Shown here piece after piece: positions 1-8,991 of a stretch of DNA of 64,000 nucleotides. The notes beneath the pieces are model-generated. The model saw only the letters and a program-made list of their open reading frames with translations, had not been told where the DNA came from and made no database searches. The DNA is from Pseudovibrio sp. M1P-2-3 (GTDB lineage Bacteria > Pseudomonadota > Alphaproteobacteria > Rhizobiales > Stappiaceae). Position 1 is the stretch's first letter; each line of letters starts with the position of its first letter. The translations under genes were made by a program, and so were the position numbers. The stretch is from NCBI RefSeq assembly GCF_031501865.1, contig NZ_JARRCW010000001.1, positions 1,881,001 through 1,945,000 on the forward strand, given 5' to 3'.

Positions 1-501
1 GGTTTGGATATTCTTGTGAATAATGCAGGTATTACCCGCGACAACATCTTCATGCGCATGAAAGATGACGAATGGGATTCCGTTCTTGAGGTGAACCTTA
101 CCGCGACTTTCCGCATCTGCCGTTCTGCAATTAAAGGCATGATGAAACGTCGCAGTGGCCGCATTATAGGAATTACATCCGTTGTTGGTGTGACAGGTAA
201 TCCAGGGCAGGTTAATTATTCTGCTGCTAAAGCAGGTATGATTGGCATGTCCAAGTCGTTGGCGCGTGAAGTGGCCAGTCGCAATATTACGGTTAACACC
301 GTTGCACCGGGTTTCATTGAGACCGCGATGACGGACGAGCTGAACGACAAACAGCGCGAATCTATCTTGACCTCTGTTCCGGCAGGGCGTCTGGGTTCTG
401 CAGATGAAATTGCATCTGCAACCGTATATCTTGCCAGTAATGAAGCTGCTTATGTGACAGGGCAAACCCTGCACGTAAATGGCGGTATGGCAATGATCTA
501 A
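1..501 (+). CDS. fabG: 3-oxoacyl-[ACP] reductase FabG, 5'-truncated by window edge
   Basis: NADPH-dependent reduction of 3-oxoacyl-ACP in fatty-acid elongation, cytosolic. The reading frame is open from base 1, so the gene begins upstream and only about the last 166 residues (of roughly 245 usual for the family) are present; the N-terminal Rossmann glycine motif is missing. What remains is classical short-chain dehydrogenase: NNAG near the start, the catalytic Ser in the ITSVVG strand, the YSAAK catalytic Tyr/Lys pair, the VAPGFIETAMT segment and a C-terminal GQTLHVNGGMAM. The following genes acpP and fabF make this the fatty-acid synthesis FabG rather than another SDR. A TTG at position 4 should not be taken as the start, because homology continues upstream. 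Confidence 0.95.
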   Translation, partial: GLDILVNNAGITRDNIFMRMKDDEWDSVLEVNLTATFRICRSAIKGMMKRRSGRIIGITSVVGVTGNPGQVNYSAAKAGMIGMSKSLAREVASRNITVNTVAPGFIETAMTDELNDKQRESILTSVPAGRLGSADEIASATVYLASNEAAYVTGQTLHVNGGMAMI

Positions 502-506
502 TGCCT

Positions 507-527
507 TAATCCAAGTAATTTGGGTTA
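507..527 (+). other. Small hairpin after fabG
   Basis: TAATCCAA and TTGGGTTA pair (one G-U) around a 5-base loop just after the fabG stop. There is no T-run, so it is at best a weak terminator or mRNA 3' end. The rest of the 271-base gap up to acpP shows nothing else I can name. Confidence 0.3.
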
Positions 528-772
528 GGGGGTGTGATGCTCAAGCCTGTTGGCTCTCTGGTCAAACTTTTTAAAGTATGTTAGGAGCGCCAACAAGTTT
601 TGACTTTATGGATTACCCAAGGCAAATTCTTAGTGTTTCTTTTGGAAGGTTGCCCTAGGATGGGCGTTAACTCTTTTCAAAAGGGCCGAGGTGTGCCACA
701 GGAAGTCCGGTTTTGGAATTTGGCCAAGTGAATTGGGCTTTAAATCCATCTTTAACAGACTGAGGAACGAAT

Positions 773-1009
773 ATGAGCAATGTTGCTGAACAGGTAAAAA
801 AGATTGTTGTTGAGCATCTTGGCGTTGATGCCGAAAAAGTGACTGAAGCCGCAAGCTTCATCGACGACCTGGGCGCAGACAGCCTGGACACTGTTGAGCT
901 GGTTATGGCCTTCGAAGAAGCTTTCGGCGTGGAAATTCCAGATGATGCAGCTGAAACAATTCAGACCGTTGGTGATGCTGTAAAGTTCATCGAATCCAAA
1001 GCCAGCTAA
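773..1009 (+). CDS. acpP: Acyl carrier protein
   Basis: Small acidic carrier of growing acyl chains for fatty-acid, lipid A and phospholipid synthesis. It has 78 residues, the usual length. The phosphopantetheine attachment serine is Ser37 in the [12 protein letters not shown] motif, followed by the helix [14 protein letters not shown]. The start is supported by GAGGAACGA ending a few bases before the ATG. It lies between fabG and fabF, the normal order, and is followed by a strong hairpin terminator, which fits its being expressed at much higher levels than its neighbours. Confidence 0.98.
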   Translation: MSNVAEQVKKIVVEHLGVDAEKVTEAASFIDDLGADSLDTVELVMAFEEAFGVEIPDDAAETIQTVGDAVKFIESKAS

Positions 1010-1027
1010 TTCTGGTTTTAAGGGTTC

Positions 1028-1058
1028 CGTGGTGGGTTGAGGGCAACCCACCACGTTT
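1028..1058 (+). terminator. Rho-independent terminator after acpP
   Basis: A perfect 12-bp stem (CGTGGTGGGTTG at 1028-1039 and its complement at 1044-1055) with a 4-base loop is followed by TTT. It would separate abundant acpP mRNA from fabF; some read-through is likely because fabF follows closely. Confidence 0.8.
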
Positions 1059-1113
1059 ATGATTACAAAGTTTTGAGCGCATCTCGGGCGTTCCCTGGAA
1101 GAAGTAAAATAAT

Positions 1114-2379
1114 ATGCGTCGTGTTGTTGTTACCGGCATTGGTATGGTCAGCCCGTTAGGCTGCGGTGCCGAGATTTCCTGGAAGCGGATTATTGAAGGT
1201 CAAAGTGGTGCAACGCGCATCGAAAACTTTGAATCGGAAGACCTTCAAACAAAGATCGCCTGCCAGATCCCTCTTGGTGATGGATCTAATGGAACATTCA
1301 ATCCTAATGATTGGATGGAGCCGAAGGAACAACGCAAGGTTGATGATTTCATTGTCTATGCAATTGCAGCTTCTGATGAAGCTCTTGCGGATGCCAATTG
1401 GAAGCCGGAAACAGAAGAAGACAGGAACCGTACGGGTGTCCTGATCGGATCTGGTATTGGCGGCCTCCAAAGAATTGCTGATAGTGGTGTTTTGCTCAAG
1501 GAGCGTGGACCTCGTCGTATCAGCCCCTTCTTTATTCCCGGTAGCTTGATCAATCTGGCCGGTGGCAATGTTTCCATTCGTCACGGTTTGAAGGGTCCAA
1601 ACCACGCTGTGGTTACCGCCTGTTCAACTGGTGCGCACGCCATTGGCGATGCTGCACGCTTGATCGCTTACGGCGACGCGGAAGTCATGGTCGCCGGCGG
1701 TGCAGAATCTCCTGTATGCCGTTTGTCCATTGCAGGCTTTAATGCATGCCGTGCCCTTTCCACCGGCTTTAATGATGAGCCTGAGAAAGCTTCACGTCCC
1801 TATGACAAGGACCGCGACGGGTTCGTTATGGGTGAAGGCGCTGGTATTGTTGTTCTGGAAGAATATGAGCACGCAGTAGCTCGCGGTGCAAAGATTTATG
1901 CCGAAGTTGCCGGTTACGGCCTTTCTGGCGACGCCTACCACATCACGTCTCCGTCTCCCGATGGAGATGGTGGTTACCGCTGCATGAAAGCTGCACTTGA
2001 GCGTGCGGGCCTTGACATTACCGATGTGGACTACATTAACGCTCATGGTACATCCACTCCTGTTGGAGATGAAATTGAACTGGGCGCTGTGACACGTCTT
2101 GCTGGAGATCATGCGAAGGGACTTACTATGTCCTCGACAAAATCCAGTACGGGCCACCTGCTGGGCGCAGCCGGTTCCGTTGAGGCGATTTTCTCAGTTC
2201 TGGCAATTCGCGATGGCATTGCTCCTCCAACGATTAACTTGGAGAACCAGTCTGTTGAAACCGAAATTGACTTGGTTCCAAACTTTGCAAAGTCGATGGA
2301 GATTAATGTTGCTCTGTCAAACTCATTTGGCTTTGGGGGTACAAACGCTTCTTTGGTATTCAAAAAAGTTGAATCATAA
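1114..2379 (+). CDS. fabF: 3-oxoacyl-[ACP] synthase II (KAS II)
   Basis: Condensing enzyme that elongates acyl-ACP with malonyl-ACP. The 421 residues match family length. The thiolase-fold catalytic triad is visible: Cys170 in VVTACSTGAHAIG, His311 in NAHGTSTPVGD and His348 in SSTKSSTGHLLGAAG, with Lys343 before it. The C-terminal NSFGFGGTNASLVF glycine motif is also present. The gene starts at the ATG of MRRVVVTGIGMVSPLG, the canonical KAS II N-terminus, after GGAAGAAG. It lies directly downstream of acpP and upstream of mltG, the standard alphaproteobacterial order. Confidence 0.98.
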   Translation: MRRVVVTGIGMVSPLGCGAEISWKRIIEGQSGATRIENFESEDLQTKIACQIPLGDGSNGTFNPNDWMEPKEQRKVDDFIVYAIAASDEALADANWKPETEEDRNRTGVLIGSGIGGLQRIADSGVLLKERGPRRISPFFIPGSLINLAGGNVSIRHGLKGPNHAVVTACSTGAHAIGDAARLIAYGDAEVMVAGGAESPVCRLSIAGFNACRALSTGFNDEPEKASRPYDKDRDGFVMGEGAGIVVLEEYEHAVARGAKIYAEVAGYGLSGDAYHITSPSPDGDGGYRCMKAALERAGLDITDVDYINAHGTSTPVGDEIELGAVTRLAGDHAKGLTMSSTKSSTGHLLGAAGSVEAIFSVLAIRDGIAPPTINLENQSVETEIDLVPNFAKSMEINVALSNSFGFGGTNASLVFKKVES

Positions 2380-2404
2380 GTCCAAATCAACCTATTGACT
2401 ATTT

Positions 2405-2439
2405 GAAGCCAGATACCGCATGCGACGGTTTCTGGCTTC
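2405..2439 (+). terminator. Stem-loop between fabF and mltG
   Basis: GAAGCCAGA (2405-2413) pairs with TCTGGCTTC (2431-2439). Inside, ACCG pairs with CGGT after one T-T mismatch, giving a 13-bp interrupted stem. Only a short T-rich stretch follows, so it may attenuate rather than end transcription. Its position argues against a TTG at 2403 as the mltG start. Confidence 0.55.
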
Positions 2440-2459
2440 CTTATTATTGGGGAAGTATT

Positions 2460-3662
2460 ATGGCCAAAACGCCAGAGAAAGGTCATGAAAATGATCAGGA
2501 AACCTTAGGGGAGACGTCGGAGCAGGCTATCGTGGGTAGCCCTCGAATTAACCCCAAGAGCCCAAGTCAGGCGATCCAGCCGGATCAGGCACCATTGCCT
2601 CCCAAACGTTCCCGCTACGCTCGCAACCCTTTGGTCATTGCAATCAATTTCTTCCTGACAGCTGTTGTCCTTGGCATCATCGGCTTGGGCAGCGGGCTTT
2701 ACTGGGGTAAGGGCAAGTTTGCCGAAAGCGGCCCCTTGAGCAAAGAGCGTCTGGTTGTCATCGAATCTGGATCCAGTTTGCCAACGATCGCGGAAAAACT
2801 GGAGGATAATGGCGTTATCAGCAATGCGCTGGTTTTTGAGCTCGGTGTTCGTTTTTACAAACAGCAGAACCTGATGAAGGCAGGAGAGTACGCCTTCGCC
2901 TCTGGTGTGAGCATGCATCAGGTGATGAATGATCTGGTATCTGGCAAGGCTGTTTTTCACACGGTTACCTTCCCTGAAGGTTGGAGCAGTGCTCAAATCG
3001 TAGCGCGCTTGAATGCCAATGAAGTTTTGCTGGGGGACATTGCAGAAATCCCTGCGGAAGGAAGCCTTCTTCCCAACACATACTCTTTCACACGTGGATG
3101 GAGTCGCCAGAAAATTATTGATGAAATGCAAAAGGCAATGAAGAAGCATCTGTCAATGGTTTGGGAGCAGCGCTCTCAAGGCCTGCCGATAGATTCGCCT
3201 GAAGAACTCGTCATTCTGGCCTCGATTGTAGAAAAAGAAACCGGCAAGGCTGATGAACGCCCACGGGTGGCCGGTGTCTTTATCAACCGCTTGAACCGCG
3301 GCATGAAACTGCAATCCGATCCGACCATTTTATATGGCCTTTACGGTGGAGACAGTTGGAAAGTTGATCGCTCCGCTATTAAACGATCTGAACTAAATGC
3401 TGTAAACCCTTATAATACTTACCAAATCGCTGCTTTGCCTCCAGGGCCTATAGGCAATCCGGGCAAGGCGGCTTTGGAAGCTGTTGCAAACCCTTCCAGA
3501 ACAAAAGATCTTTATTTTGTTGCTGATGGAACCGGTGGGCACGCTTTTGCGCAGACTTACAAGCAACACCAGAAAAATGTTGCGAATTGGCGTAAAGTCG
3601 AGAAAGAAATGCGTGCTAAACAGGCCGCTGAGAAAGCAGCAAAGAGTAACAATGGGCAATAG
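2460..3662 (+). CDS. mltG: Endolytic murein transglycosylase MltG
   Basis: Inner-membrane lytic transglycosylase that cleaves nascent glycan strands and is thought to set glycan chain length. From the ATG at 2460 (GGGGAAG just before it) the protein has 400 residues: a charged, proline-rich cytoplasmic N-terminus, one transmembrane helix (about residues 62-84, INFFLTAVVLGIIGLGSGLY), a LysM-like region and the YceG catalytic domain. The signature ASIVEKETGKADERP carries the catalytic glutamate at about residue 258 (or the second Glu of VEKE). LQSDPTILYG and the C-terminal PPGPIGNPG loop are also typical. The upstream TTG-initiated extension overlaps a hairpin and is unlikely. Confidence 0.93.
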   Translation: MAKTPEKGHENDQETLGETSEQAIVGSPRINPKSPSQAIQPDQAPLPPKRSRYARNPLVIAINFFLTAVVLGIIGLGSGLYWGKGKFAESGPLSKERLVVIESGSSLPTIAEKLEDNGVISNALVFELGVRFYKQQNLMKAGEYAFASGVSMHQVMNDLVSGKAVFHTVTFPEGWSSAQIVARLNANEVLLGDIAEIPAEGSLLPNTYSFTRGWSRQKIIDEMQKAMKKHLSMVWEQRSQGLPIDSPEELVILASIVEKETGKADERPRVAGVFINRLNRGMKLQSDPTILYGLYGGDSWKVDRSAIKRSELNAVNPYNTYQIAALPPGPIGNPGKAALEAVANPSRTKDLYFVADGTGGHAFAQTYKQHQKNVANWRKVEKEMRAKQAAEKAAKSNNGQ

Positions 3663-3749
3663 ACCTTGGGGTCCTTGCATATTGTATCCATAAAAAGGCA
3701 GTGAGTGCTGTCGAGTAACGAACATCGGCAGCATAAAAGGTTGAAGATA

Positions 3750-4643
3750 ATGGCACTTGAGAGCATGACAGGATTTGCCCGGTCTGAAGGAAGCTTTGAA
3801 ACGGCCCGCTGGGTCTGGGAGCTTCGTTCGGTCAACGGGAAGGGACTAGACTTAAGGCTCCGCCTGCCACAAGGTCTCGATGGTCTTGAAGCGAATGTCC
3901 GCAGTCTGCTTGGCAAGGCATTCAGCCGTGGCAATGTGAGCGTCAGTCTTCAATTACAGCGTGAGCAGGGTAGTAACAGCCTGCAAATCAACGAGAATGC
4001 ACTTGAGCAGGTTCTTGGTACAATCAGTGCCCTGAAGTCCCGCCTTCCAAATTCTCCAGAGCCGACACTTGAGGGAATAATCGCTCACAAAGGGGTTCTC
4101 GAGTTTCAGGAGAGCGAAGATAGCCCCGAGCAAAGGGAAGCCCTCAACGCGGCGTTGCTTGCATCCTTGTCTAGTGGCGTTGACGCTCTTTTGGAGATGA
4201 GACGCAAAGAGGGCTCCGCCATTGAGAAAGTCATTGCTGGACAGGTTGAAAAGCTGGCAGCCCTTGTTAAAGACGCTGATGAGCTGCCGTGCCGGAAGAT
4301 TGAAACCATACGTGCTCGGTTGAAGCAACAGGTGAACGATCTTCTGGAGGCGTCTGCTGGCCGTCTGGATGAGCAGCGCCTGCATCAGGAAGTGGCATTG
4401 CTTGCAACTAAAGCCGATGTGCGCGAGGAGCTCGACCGGCTCTATGCGCATATCGAAGCTGCACAGGCCTTGATTGGAAAAGGGGGGCCGGTTGGTCGGC
4501 GGTTTGATTTTCTTGCACAAGAGTTCAACCGCGAGGCCAATACCCTTTGTTCCAAGTCCAATAGCACCGAGCTGACAAGTATTGGGTTGGAGCTGAAGGT
4601 CTTGATTGATCAAATGCGTGAGCAGATCCAGAATCTCCAGTAA
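3750..4643 (+). CDS. yicC: YicC family endoribonuclease-like protein
   Basis: Conserved stress-associated protein; members of the family act as endoribonucleases. The start is the ATG at 3750 giving MALESMTGFARSEG, the hallmark YicC N-terminus, with AAAGG upstream. An earlier in-frame start would add 15 unrelated residues. At 297 residues it has normal length, with an N-terminal YicC-like domain and the C-terminal DUF1732 region ending in SIGLELKVLIDQMREQIQNLQ, preceded by the conserved GRRFDFLAQEFNREANTLCSKS. It sits between mltG and gmk, a common alphaproteobacterial arrangement. Confidence 0.93.
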   Translation: MALESMTGFARSEGSFETARWVWELRSVNGKGLDLRLRLPQGLDGLEANVRSLLGKAFSRGNVSVSLQLQREQGSNSLQINENALEQVLGTISALKSRLPNSPEPTLEGIIAHKGVLEFQESEDSPEQREALNAALLASLSSGVDALLEMRRKEGSAIEKVIAGQVEKLAALVKDADELPCRKIETIRARLKQQVNDLLEASAGRLDEQRLHQEVALLATKADVREELDRLYAHIEAAQALIGKGGPVGRRFDFLAQEFNREANTLCSKSNSTELTSIGLELKVLIDQMREQIQNLQ

Positions 4644-4687
4644 ATTTGTTAAAGTAGAAGGCGTTACCTGAGAAGGTAGGAAATCTG

Positions 4688-5386
4688 ATGTCCGAGATAA
4701 AAAGCGGTACCGTTGTGAGTTCACAAGAAGCTGAGGAGTCTCGCCGAGGCCTTATGCTGGTGTTATCCTCTCCCTCTGGAGCTGGAAAATCTACCATTGC
4801 TCAGCTTTTGTTAAAGCAAGAAAATAATTTGAAAATGTCTGTGTCCGTTACAACGCGTGAGCGGCGCAGTACAGAAGAAGATGGTGTCCATTATCATTTC
4901 ATCTCGCCCGAAAAATTTGAGGATATGGCCTCAAATGGTGAACTTCTCGAGTGGGCGAGCGTGCATGGAAACAGCTACGGAACTCCCAGAACTCTTGTAG
5001 AAGAGTGCTTGGAGAGCGGGAATGATGTACTCTTCGATATTGATATCAAAGGGACCTTCCAACTCTATGATAAAATGCGCAAAGATGTGGTTTCCATATT
5101 CATTCTTCCTCCCTCTATTGCAGAGATGAGGGCGCGCCTGACAAAAAGGGCTGAAGATGCGGAAAGCGTTATCTTGAAAAGGATGCAGACCGCTGTTGGC
5201 GAAATGAGTGAATGGTCAAAGTATGACTACATCGTCATTAACGATGATCTGGACCGCGCTTATGACAGTGTTCGCTCCATCTTGAAAGCAGAACGGCTCC
5301 GCCGCGAACGCATCCCTTCAATGGCCCCCCACATCAATGGAATGGTTGCCGATTTGAAGCAAGCGGTGAAAGGCAATGGCGCTTAG
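4688..5386 (+). CDS. gmk: Guanylate kinase
   Basis: Phosphorylates GMP to GDP with ATP. The P-loop SSPSGAGKST lies at about residues 28-37, followed by the GMP-binding TTRERRSTEEDGVHYHF and the GTPRTLVEECLESGNDVLFDIDIKG segment. The 232 residues match the family with a short N-terminal extension. The start ATG follows AAGGTAGGAAA. It is the last gene of the plus-strand core block; the next gene is convergent. Confidence 0.96.
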   Translation: MSEIKSGTVVSSQEAEESRRGLMLVLSSPSGAGKSTIAQLLLKQENNLKMSVSVTTRERRSTEEDGVHYHFISPEKFEDMASNGELLEWASVHGNSYGTPRTLVEECLESGNDVLFDIDIKGTFQLYDKMRKDVVSIFILPPSIAEMRARLTKRAEDAESVILKRMQTAVGEMSEWSKYDYIVINDDLDRAYDSVRSILKAERLRRERIPSMAPHINGMVADLKQAVKGNGA

Positions 5387-5544
5387 GGCCATCTTTGTTT
5401 GTAGTGTTGATCTCACGACAAGAATTTGAAGATAGAGCACACGCTATGCATGCAAATGAATGTGGCGTGTTTTACAGCGCATCACCGAAAAGTGGATACC
5501 GGCTTTGGGTTGAAGTATACTTGCCACAGTAACGAGTGTATCTT

Positions 5545-5570
5545 GGAAAAGGCCTGTTTTCGCAGGCCTT
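5545..5570 (-). terminator. Terminator of the rbs operon and regulator gene
   Basis: AAGGCCTG and CAGGCCTT form an 8-bp stem with a 6-base loop at 5549-5570. Read on the minus strand it ends in TTTT, and it begins 14 bases past the lacI-type gene stop. It could also stop transcription coming from gmk. The remaining gap from gmk holds nothing I recognise. Confidence 0.75.
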
Positions 5571-5584
5571 GCTTCCCATTAGAG

Positions 5585-6583
5585 CTATGTAATAGGGCTG
5601 GTTACTCTGGCCGTAGATTCCCGTTCAACGAGATCGCCCAGAAGTTTTTCATCCAGTTTTTCAGCTGAGCCATCCAGAACCCGCTTCACTGCGTACTTTG
5701 CCAATCGCTCAATTGGCTGCCTTAGCGTGGTCAGGCGCGGCACGACGAGTGAAGCCAATGAGATGTCATCGAAACCGGTGACAGACAGCTCTTTCGGAAT
5801 GGACAGGTTCAAATCCCGTGCGCAGCGTAGAACCCCGATTGCTTGCTGGTCACTTGCCGCAGCAATGGCCGTAGGGCGCAAGCTTTTGTCTCCATTGTTG
5901 AAGATAGTTCTCGCCATGTCTTCGCCAGAATCGTAATCAAACTGCCCCTCATAAATCTCCAGCTTTATCGGGTCTTCAAGGCTTGTCAGTTCCTCTATTT
6001 GCGAAACAAACCCCTCCCGGCGCTGTCGGGCAGTCTCCATGGATTGGGGACCGGCAATGTAGGCGATATGCCGGTGCCCTAAAGCGTACAGGTGCGCAGC
6101 TATTTGCCTTGATCCTTCAAAATGATCCGTGGCGATCAAGGGGCATTCCCCAAACCGGCGGTCGAGGGAGATGATAGGTACGGGCGCGGTGTACGAATTA
6201 TCACCATCGGATGAAGCCACAATAATAACACCGCTGACGGCCCGGTCCAGAAGGGCGGTTAATTGGGTCCGTTCCGTTTCCACACACTCATGTGAGTTGG
6301 CAAGCATGACCGAATAGCCATGATCGGCTACTTCCATTTCCACGCACTTGGCCAGTTGGGCGAAAAACGGATTGGTGATATCAGGAAGAATGAGGCCGAT
6401 CACGGCAATGCTATTCGTTCTCAAAGCTCTGGCAGCAAGGTTTGGCTTATAGCTCAAAGCTTCCATTGCCTCCAGAACTCTAGTCTTAAGAGGCAGCTTC
6501 ACACTCTCGTTCTTGGCAAGGACACGTGAGACAGTACCAACCGAAACGCCCGCCGCTTGTGCCACATCTTTTATCGTTGGCAT
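5585..6583 (-). CDS. rbsR: LacI-family transcriptional regulator of the ribose operon
   Basis: Sugar-responsive DNA-binding repressor. It has 332 residues. The N-terminal LacI helix-turn-helix reads IKDVAQAAGVSVGTVSRVL (residues 3-21), with the hinge helix at SYKPNLAARALR. The rest is a periplasmic-binding-protein-like sensor (VIGLILPDITNPFFAQLAK, GFDDISLASLVVPRLTTLRQP). AGGAG precedes the ATG. It is the last gene of the minus-strand unit, 52 bases after rbsK, the position E. coli rbsR also takes. The symbol is by context; the ligand is inferred to be ribose or its phosphate. It probably binds the palindrome upstream of rbsB. Confidence 0.85.
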   Translation of the reverse strand: MPTIKDVAQAAGVSVGTVSRVLAKNESVKLPLKTRVLEAMEALSYKPNLAARALRTNSIAVIGLILPDITNPFFAQLAKCVEMEVADHGYSVMLANSHECVETERTQLTALLDRAVSGVIIVASSDGDNSYTAPVPIISLDRRFGECPLIATDHFEGSRQIAAHLYALGHRHIAYIAGPQSMETARQRREGFVSQIEELTSLEDPIKLEIYEGQFDYDSGEDMARTIFNNGDKSLRPTAIAAASDQQAIGVLRCARDLNLSIPKELSVTGFDDISLASLVVPRLTTLRQPIERLAKYAVKRVLDGSAEKLDEKLLGDLVERESTARVTSPIT

Positions 6584-6635
6584 TTTCTAATATCTCCTGA
6601 GTGTCATGCTTGAGCTTTAAAACAACTCCGGTAAT

Positions 6636-7586
6636 TCAATCAACTATCCATTGAAATAGTCCCGAGGCAGGTGGGTAGAACCTGTTCAGCTCTTCTAATG
6701 ATGGCAGGGACGAGGAGGCGCCTTGTTTTGTGGTTGCCAATGCCGCCGCGTGCGCCGCCAATGATACGGCCTCCGAAATATCTGCGCCTGCCGCCAAAGA
6801 AGCAGCCAAAGCACCGTTAAAACAATCGCCCGCAGCAACTGTGTCTAGGCACTGAACAAAGGGCGCGGTGAATGTTTCGCTGCGCCCGTTCATTTGCCAC
6901 GCTCCCCCCAGCTCTCCCATAGTAACAATGGCACCTTGAAGGTTATAGGTTCTCACCAGCTCATCAGCGGCACGTCTGGCCTCATCCAGTGTCTTTGGAA
7001 CCGTGCCCAGTAAACTTCCCGCTTCATGGGCATTTGGCGTTAATATATCAAAGCTCGCCAGCTGCTGGGGTGTCCATGCCGGATTGGGGGCAGGGGCCGG
7101 ATCCATGATTACCAGCGCTCCCCCCTTGCGTGCCATGCTGGCCGCTTTCATGGAAACCGAGATGCTGACTTCGTTTTGCAACAGCAAAACATCGCACTGT
7201 GTCAGTATTTTCTCAAAGGGGGCCAGATGAGCCGCTTTCAAAGCTCCATTTGCGCCGCTGGCAATACGGATAAGATTGTCGCCCTCAGGTCCCACATCGA
7301 TAAACGCAAGGCCGGTCGAGTATTCCTCGAGTTCTGTCAGGCGCACTGATACGCCAAGCTTTTCCAGATCCTGCTTTGCGTTTGCGCCAAAGCTATCAGT
7401 GCCGATACCGCCGATAAACTCTGTTCTGGCTCCAAGCCGGGCAGCGGCAGCCGCCTGATTGGCACCTTTCCCACCCAAAGTAATAGAGGTCTGGCGAACG
7501 GCAATTGTTTCACCCACATTAGGCCAGCGGTCCAGATAACTGAACAGGTCTACATTAATGCTTCCGACAACAGCTATGGTGTTCAA
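6636..7586 (-). CDS. rbsK: Ribokinase
   Basis: ATP-dependent phosphorylation of D-ribose to ribose 5-phosphate. A PfkB-family protein of 316 residues. The N-terminal sugar-binding motif GGKGANQAAAAARLGA lies near residue 38, followed by TPNAHEAGSLLG and the second PfkB signature DTVAAGDCFNGALAAS with the catalytic Asp of AAGD. Its 5' end overlaps the rbsD 3' end by 4 bases (ATGA type), so translation is coupled. The pairing with rbsD and the rbs transporter supports ribose rather than another sugar. Confidence 0.92.
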   Translation of the reverse strand: MNTIAVVGSINVDLFSYLDRWPNVGETIAVRQTSITLGGKGANQAAAAARLGARTEFIGGIGTDSFGANAKQDLEKLGVSVRLTELEEYSTGLAFIDVGPEGDNLIRIASGANGALKAAHLAPFEKILTQCDVLLLQNEVSISVSMKAASMARKGGALVIMDPAPAPNPAWTPQQLASFDILTPNAHEAGSLLGTVPKTLDEARRAADELVRTYNLQGAIVTMGELGGAWQMNGRSETFTAPFVQCLDTVAAGDCFNGALAASLAAGADISEAVSLAAHAAALATTKQGASSSLPSLEELNRFYPPASGLFQWIVD

Positions 7587-7996
7587 AACGCTACTCCACT
7601 CACTAGAATTATATTTGCATAGGGAGTTGCTTCCCCAGAGCGTATGATCGCCCTTGCTTTTGAAGTGCGTGTTTTGAAGTGCTCATGGGATATACGCTTT
7701 TCCGTAATGCCTTTGTCTTGTTGTTGCTCACGCCATATGGAAAGTTCTAAATCGATCAAACCCGATAGCTCGGGGCTTGCTTCATCTGCCCAAATGGCCT
7801 GTTCAATTATTAACTCTGAACGCAAAGTTCTGATAATTTCCGCAAAGCGGGGCACACCGTATGTGAGGGCTAGATCAATAACCGGAACGTTTGCCGGTGC
7901 CGGCAGGCCTGCATCGGCAATGACAATTTCATCCAAGTGCCCCAGCGAGGCAACAAGGGAGCTGACTTCTTTGTTTATGAGGGGGGTACGCTTCAT
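7583..7996 (-). CDS. rbsD: D-ribose pyranase
   Basis: Interconverts pyranose and furanose forms of ribose so that RbsK can use it. It has 137 residues, normal length, with the conserved N-terminus MKRTPLINKEVSSLVASLGH carrying the catalytic His at residue 20, the IADAGLPAP segment and the C-terminal GEATPYANIILVSGVAF containing the conserved Tyr and Asn. It overlaps rbsC upstream by 4 bases and rbsK downstream by 4 bases. Confidence 0.94.
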   Translation of the reverse strand: MKRTPLINKEVSSLVASLGHLDEIVIADAGLPAPANVPVIDLALTYGVPRFAEIIRTLRSELIIEQAIWADEASPELSGLIDLELSIWREQQQDKGITEKRISHEHFKTRTSKARAIIRSGEATPYANIILVSGVAF

Positions 7997-8991
7997 TTTG
8001 CTGCGAACTTTGCACGGTAGTAATCCAGAACCACAGCGAAGATGATGACAACACCTGTAATCATTTGCCGCATGAAATCGCTCAAGCCAATGAGGATAAG
8101 GCCATTTGCCAAGACGCCGATAATAAAGGCACCAAGCAGTGTGCCGATAATGGAGCCGCGTCCGCCGCTCAGGCTTGTGCCGCCGATGATCACCGCAGCG
8201 ATGGCATTGAGTTCAAATCCGATCCCAGCAATGGGGCTGGAGATACTCAGCCTTGCCATATAAACGACAGCCGCAATGCCAGCGGTTAATCCGCAAATGG
8301 TGAAGGCGGCAATCTTGTAGCGATTAACTGAGTGGCCAGCCAGCCGCACCGCCTCTTCGTTGTTGCCAATACCATAGATCAGGCGGCCAAATACGGTGAA
8401 GTTCAAAACGAACCAAGCAATAAACACCAGCAGCAGCGCAACCAGAAATACCACCGGAATGCCGTAGATGAGGGCGGAGCCGAACTCTTCAAAGGCAAAC
8501 GGGAAGGAATAGATGGTTTGTGCGCCCGATACCTGCAGCGCGCCGCCACGGGCAATATTCAGCATGCCCAAGGTGATGATAAAGGAGGGCACTGACCAGT
8601 AGGCACTTATGGCGCCGTTCACAAAACCGCAAAGCACGCCCGCCATTGTTGCTGCAACCACTGCTAGGGCAATGGCCTCAGGCGCTCCAATGCCGGGCAA
8701 AGTGATCGCCTTTCCGGCAATCACGGCTGCAAATGCCATGACCGAGCCAACGGACAGGTCGATCCCGCCAATTAAGATTACAAAGGTCATTCCAACCGCA
8801 AGAATGAGGTTGATGGTAATCTGTGTCAGAATATTCGTTATGTTGTTGGCACTTAAGAAGTGTTCGCTAATCAGGGAAAAGAACACAATCATTGCCAGCA
8901 GGGCCAGCCCAATACCTGCTTTGTGCAGGACAGTTTGGACTGAGAGACCGAGGGAGGGAAAGGAACTTTCGGAAAGAGTTTTTGTTGTCAT
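7993..8991 (-). CDS. rbsC: Ribose ABC transporter permease
   Basis: Integral inner-membrane permease of the ribose importer, 332 residues with about eight to ten hydrophobic helices. Signature stretches are GGIDLSVGSVMAFAAV after the third helix and IIGGTSLSGGRGSIIGTLLG near the C-terminus, both typical of the RbsC/AraH branch. The start overlaps the rbsA stop by 4 bases. It should form a homodimer served by the double-ATPase RbsA. Confidence 0.94.
   Translation of the reverse strand: MTTKTLSESSFPSLGLSVQTVLHKAGIGLALLAMIVFFSLISEHFLSANNITNILTQITINLILAVGMTFVILIGGIDLSVGSVMAFAAVIAGKAITLPGIGAPEAIALAVVAATMAGVLCGFVNGAISAYWSVPSFIITLGMLNIARGGALQVSGAQTIYSFPFAFEEFGSALIYGIPVVFLVALLLVFIAWFVLNFTVFGRLIYGIGNNEEAVRLAGHSVNRYKIAAFTICGLTAGIAAVVYMARLSISSPIAGIGFELNAIAAVIIGGTSLSGGRGSIIGTLLGAFIIGVLANGLILIGLSDFMRQMITGVVIIFAVVLDYYRAKFAAK

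Noticed and set aside
5480-5520. Extragenic palindrome of a type widespread in Hyphomicrobiales (ACCGAAAAGTGG...CCGG)
   Set aside because: The pairing is poor and only one copy is visible in the window, so I do not call it a repeat.
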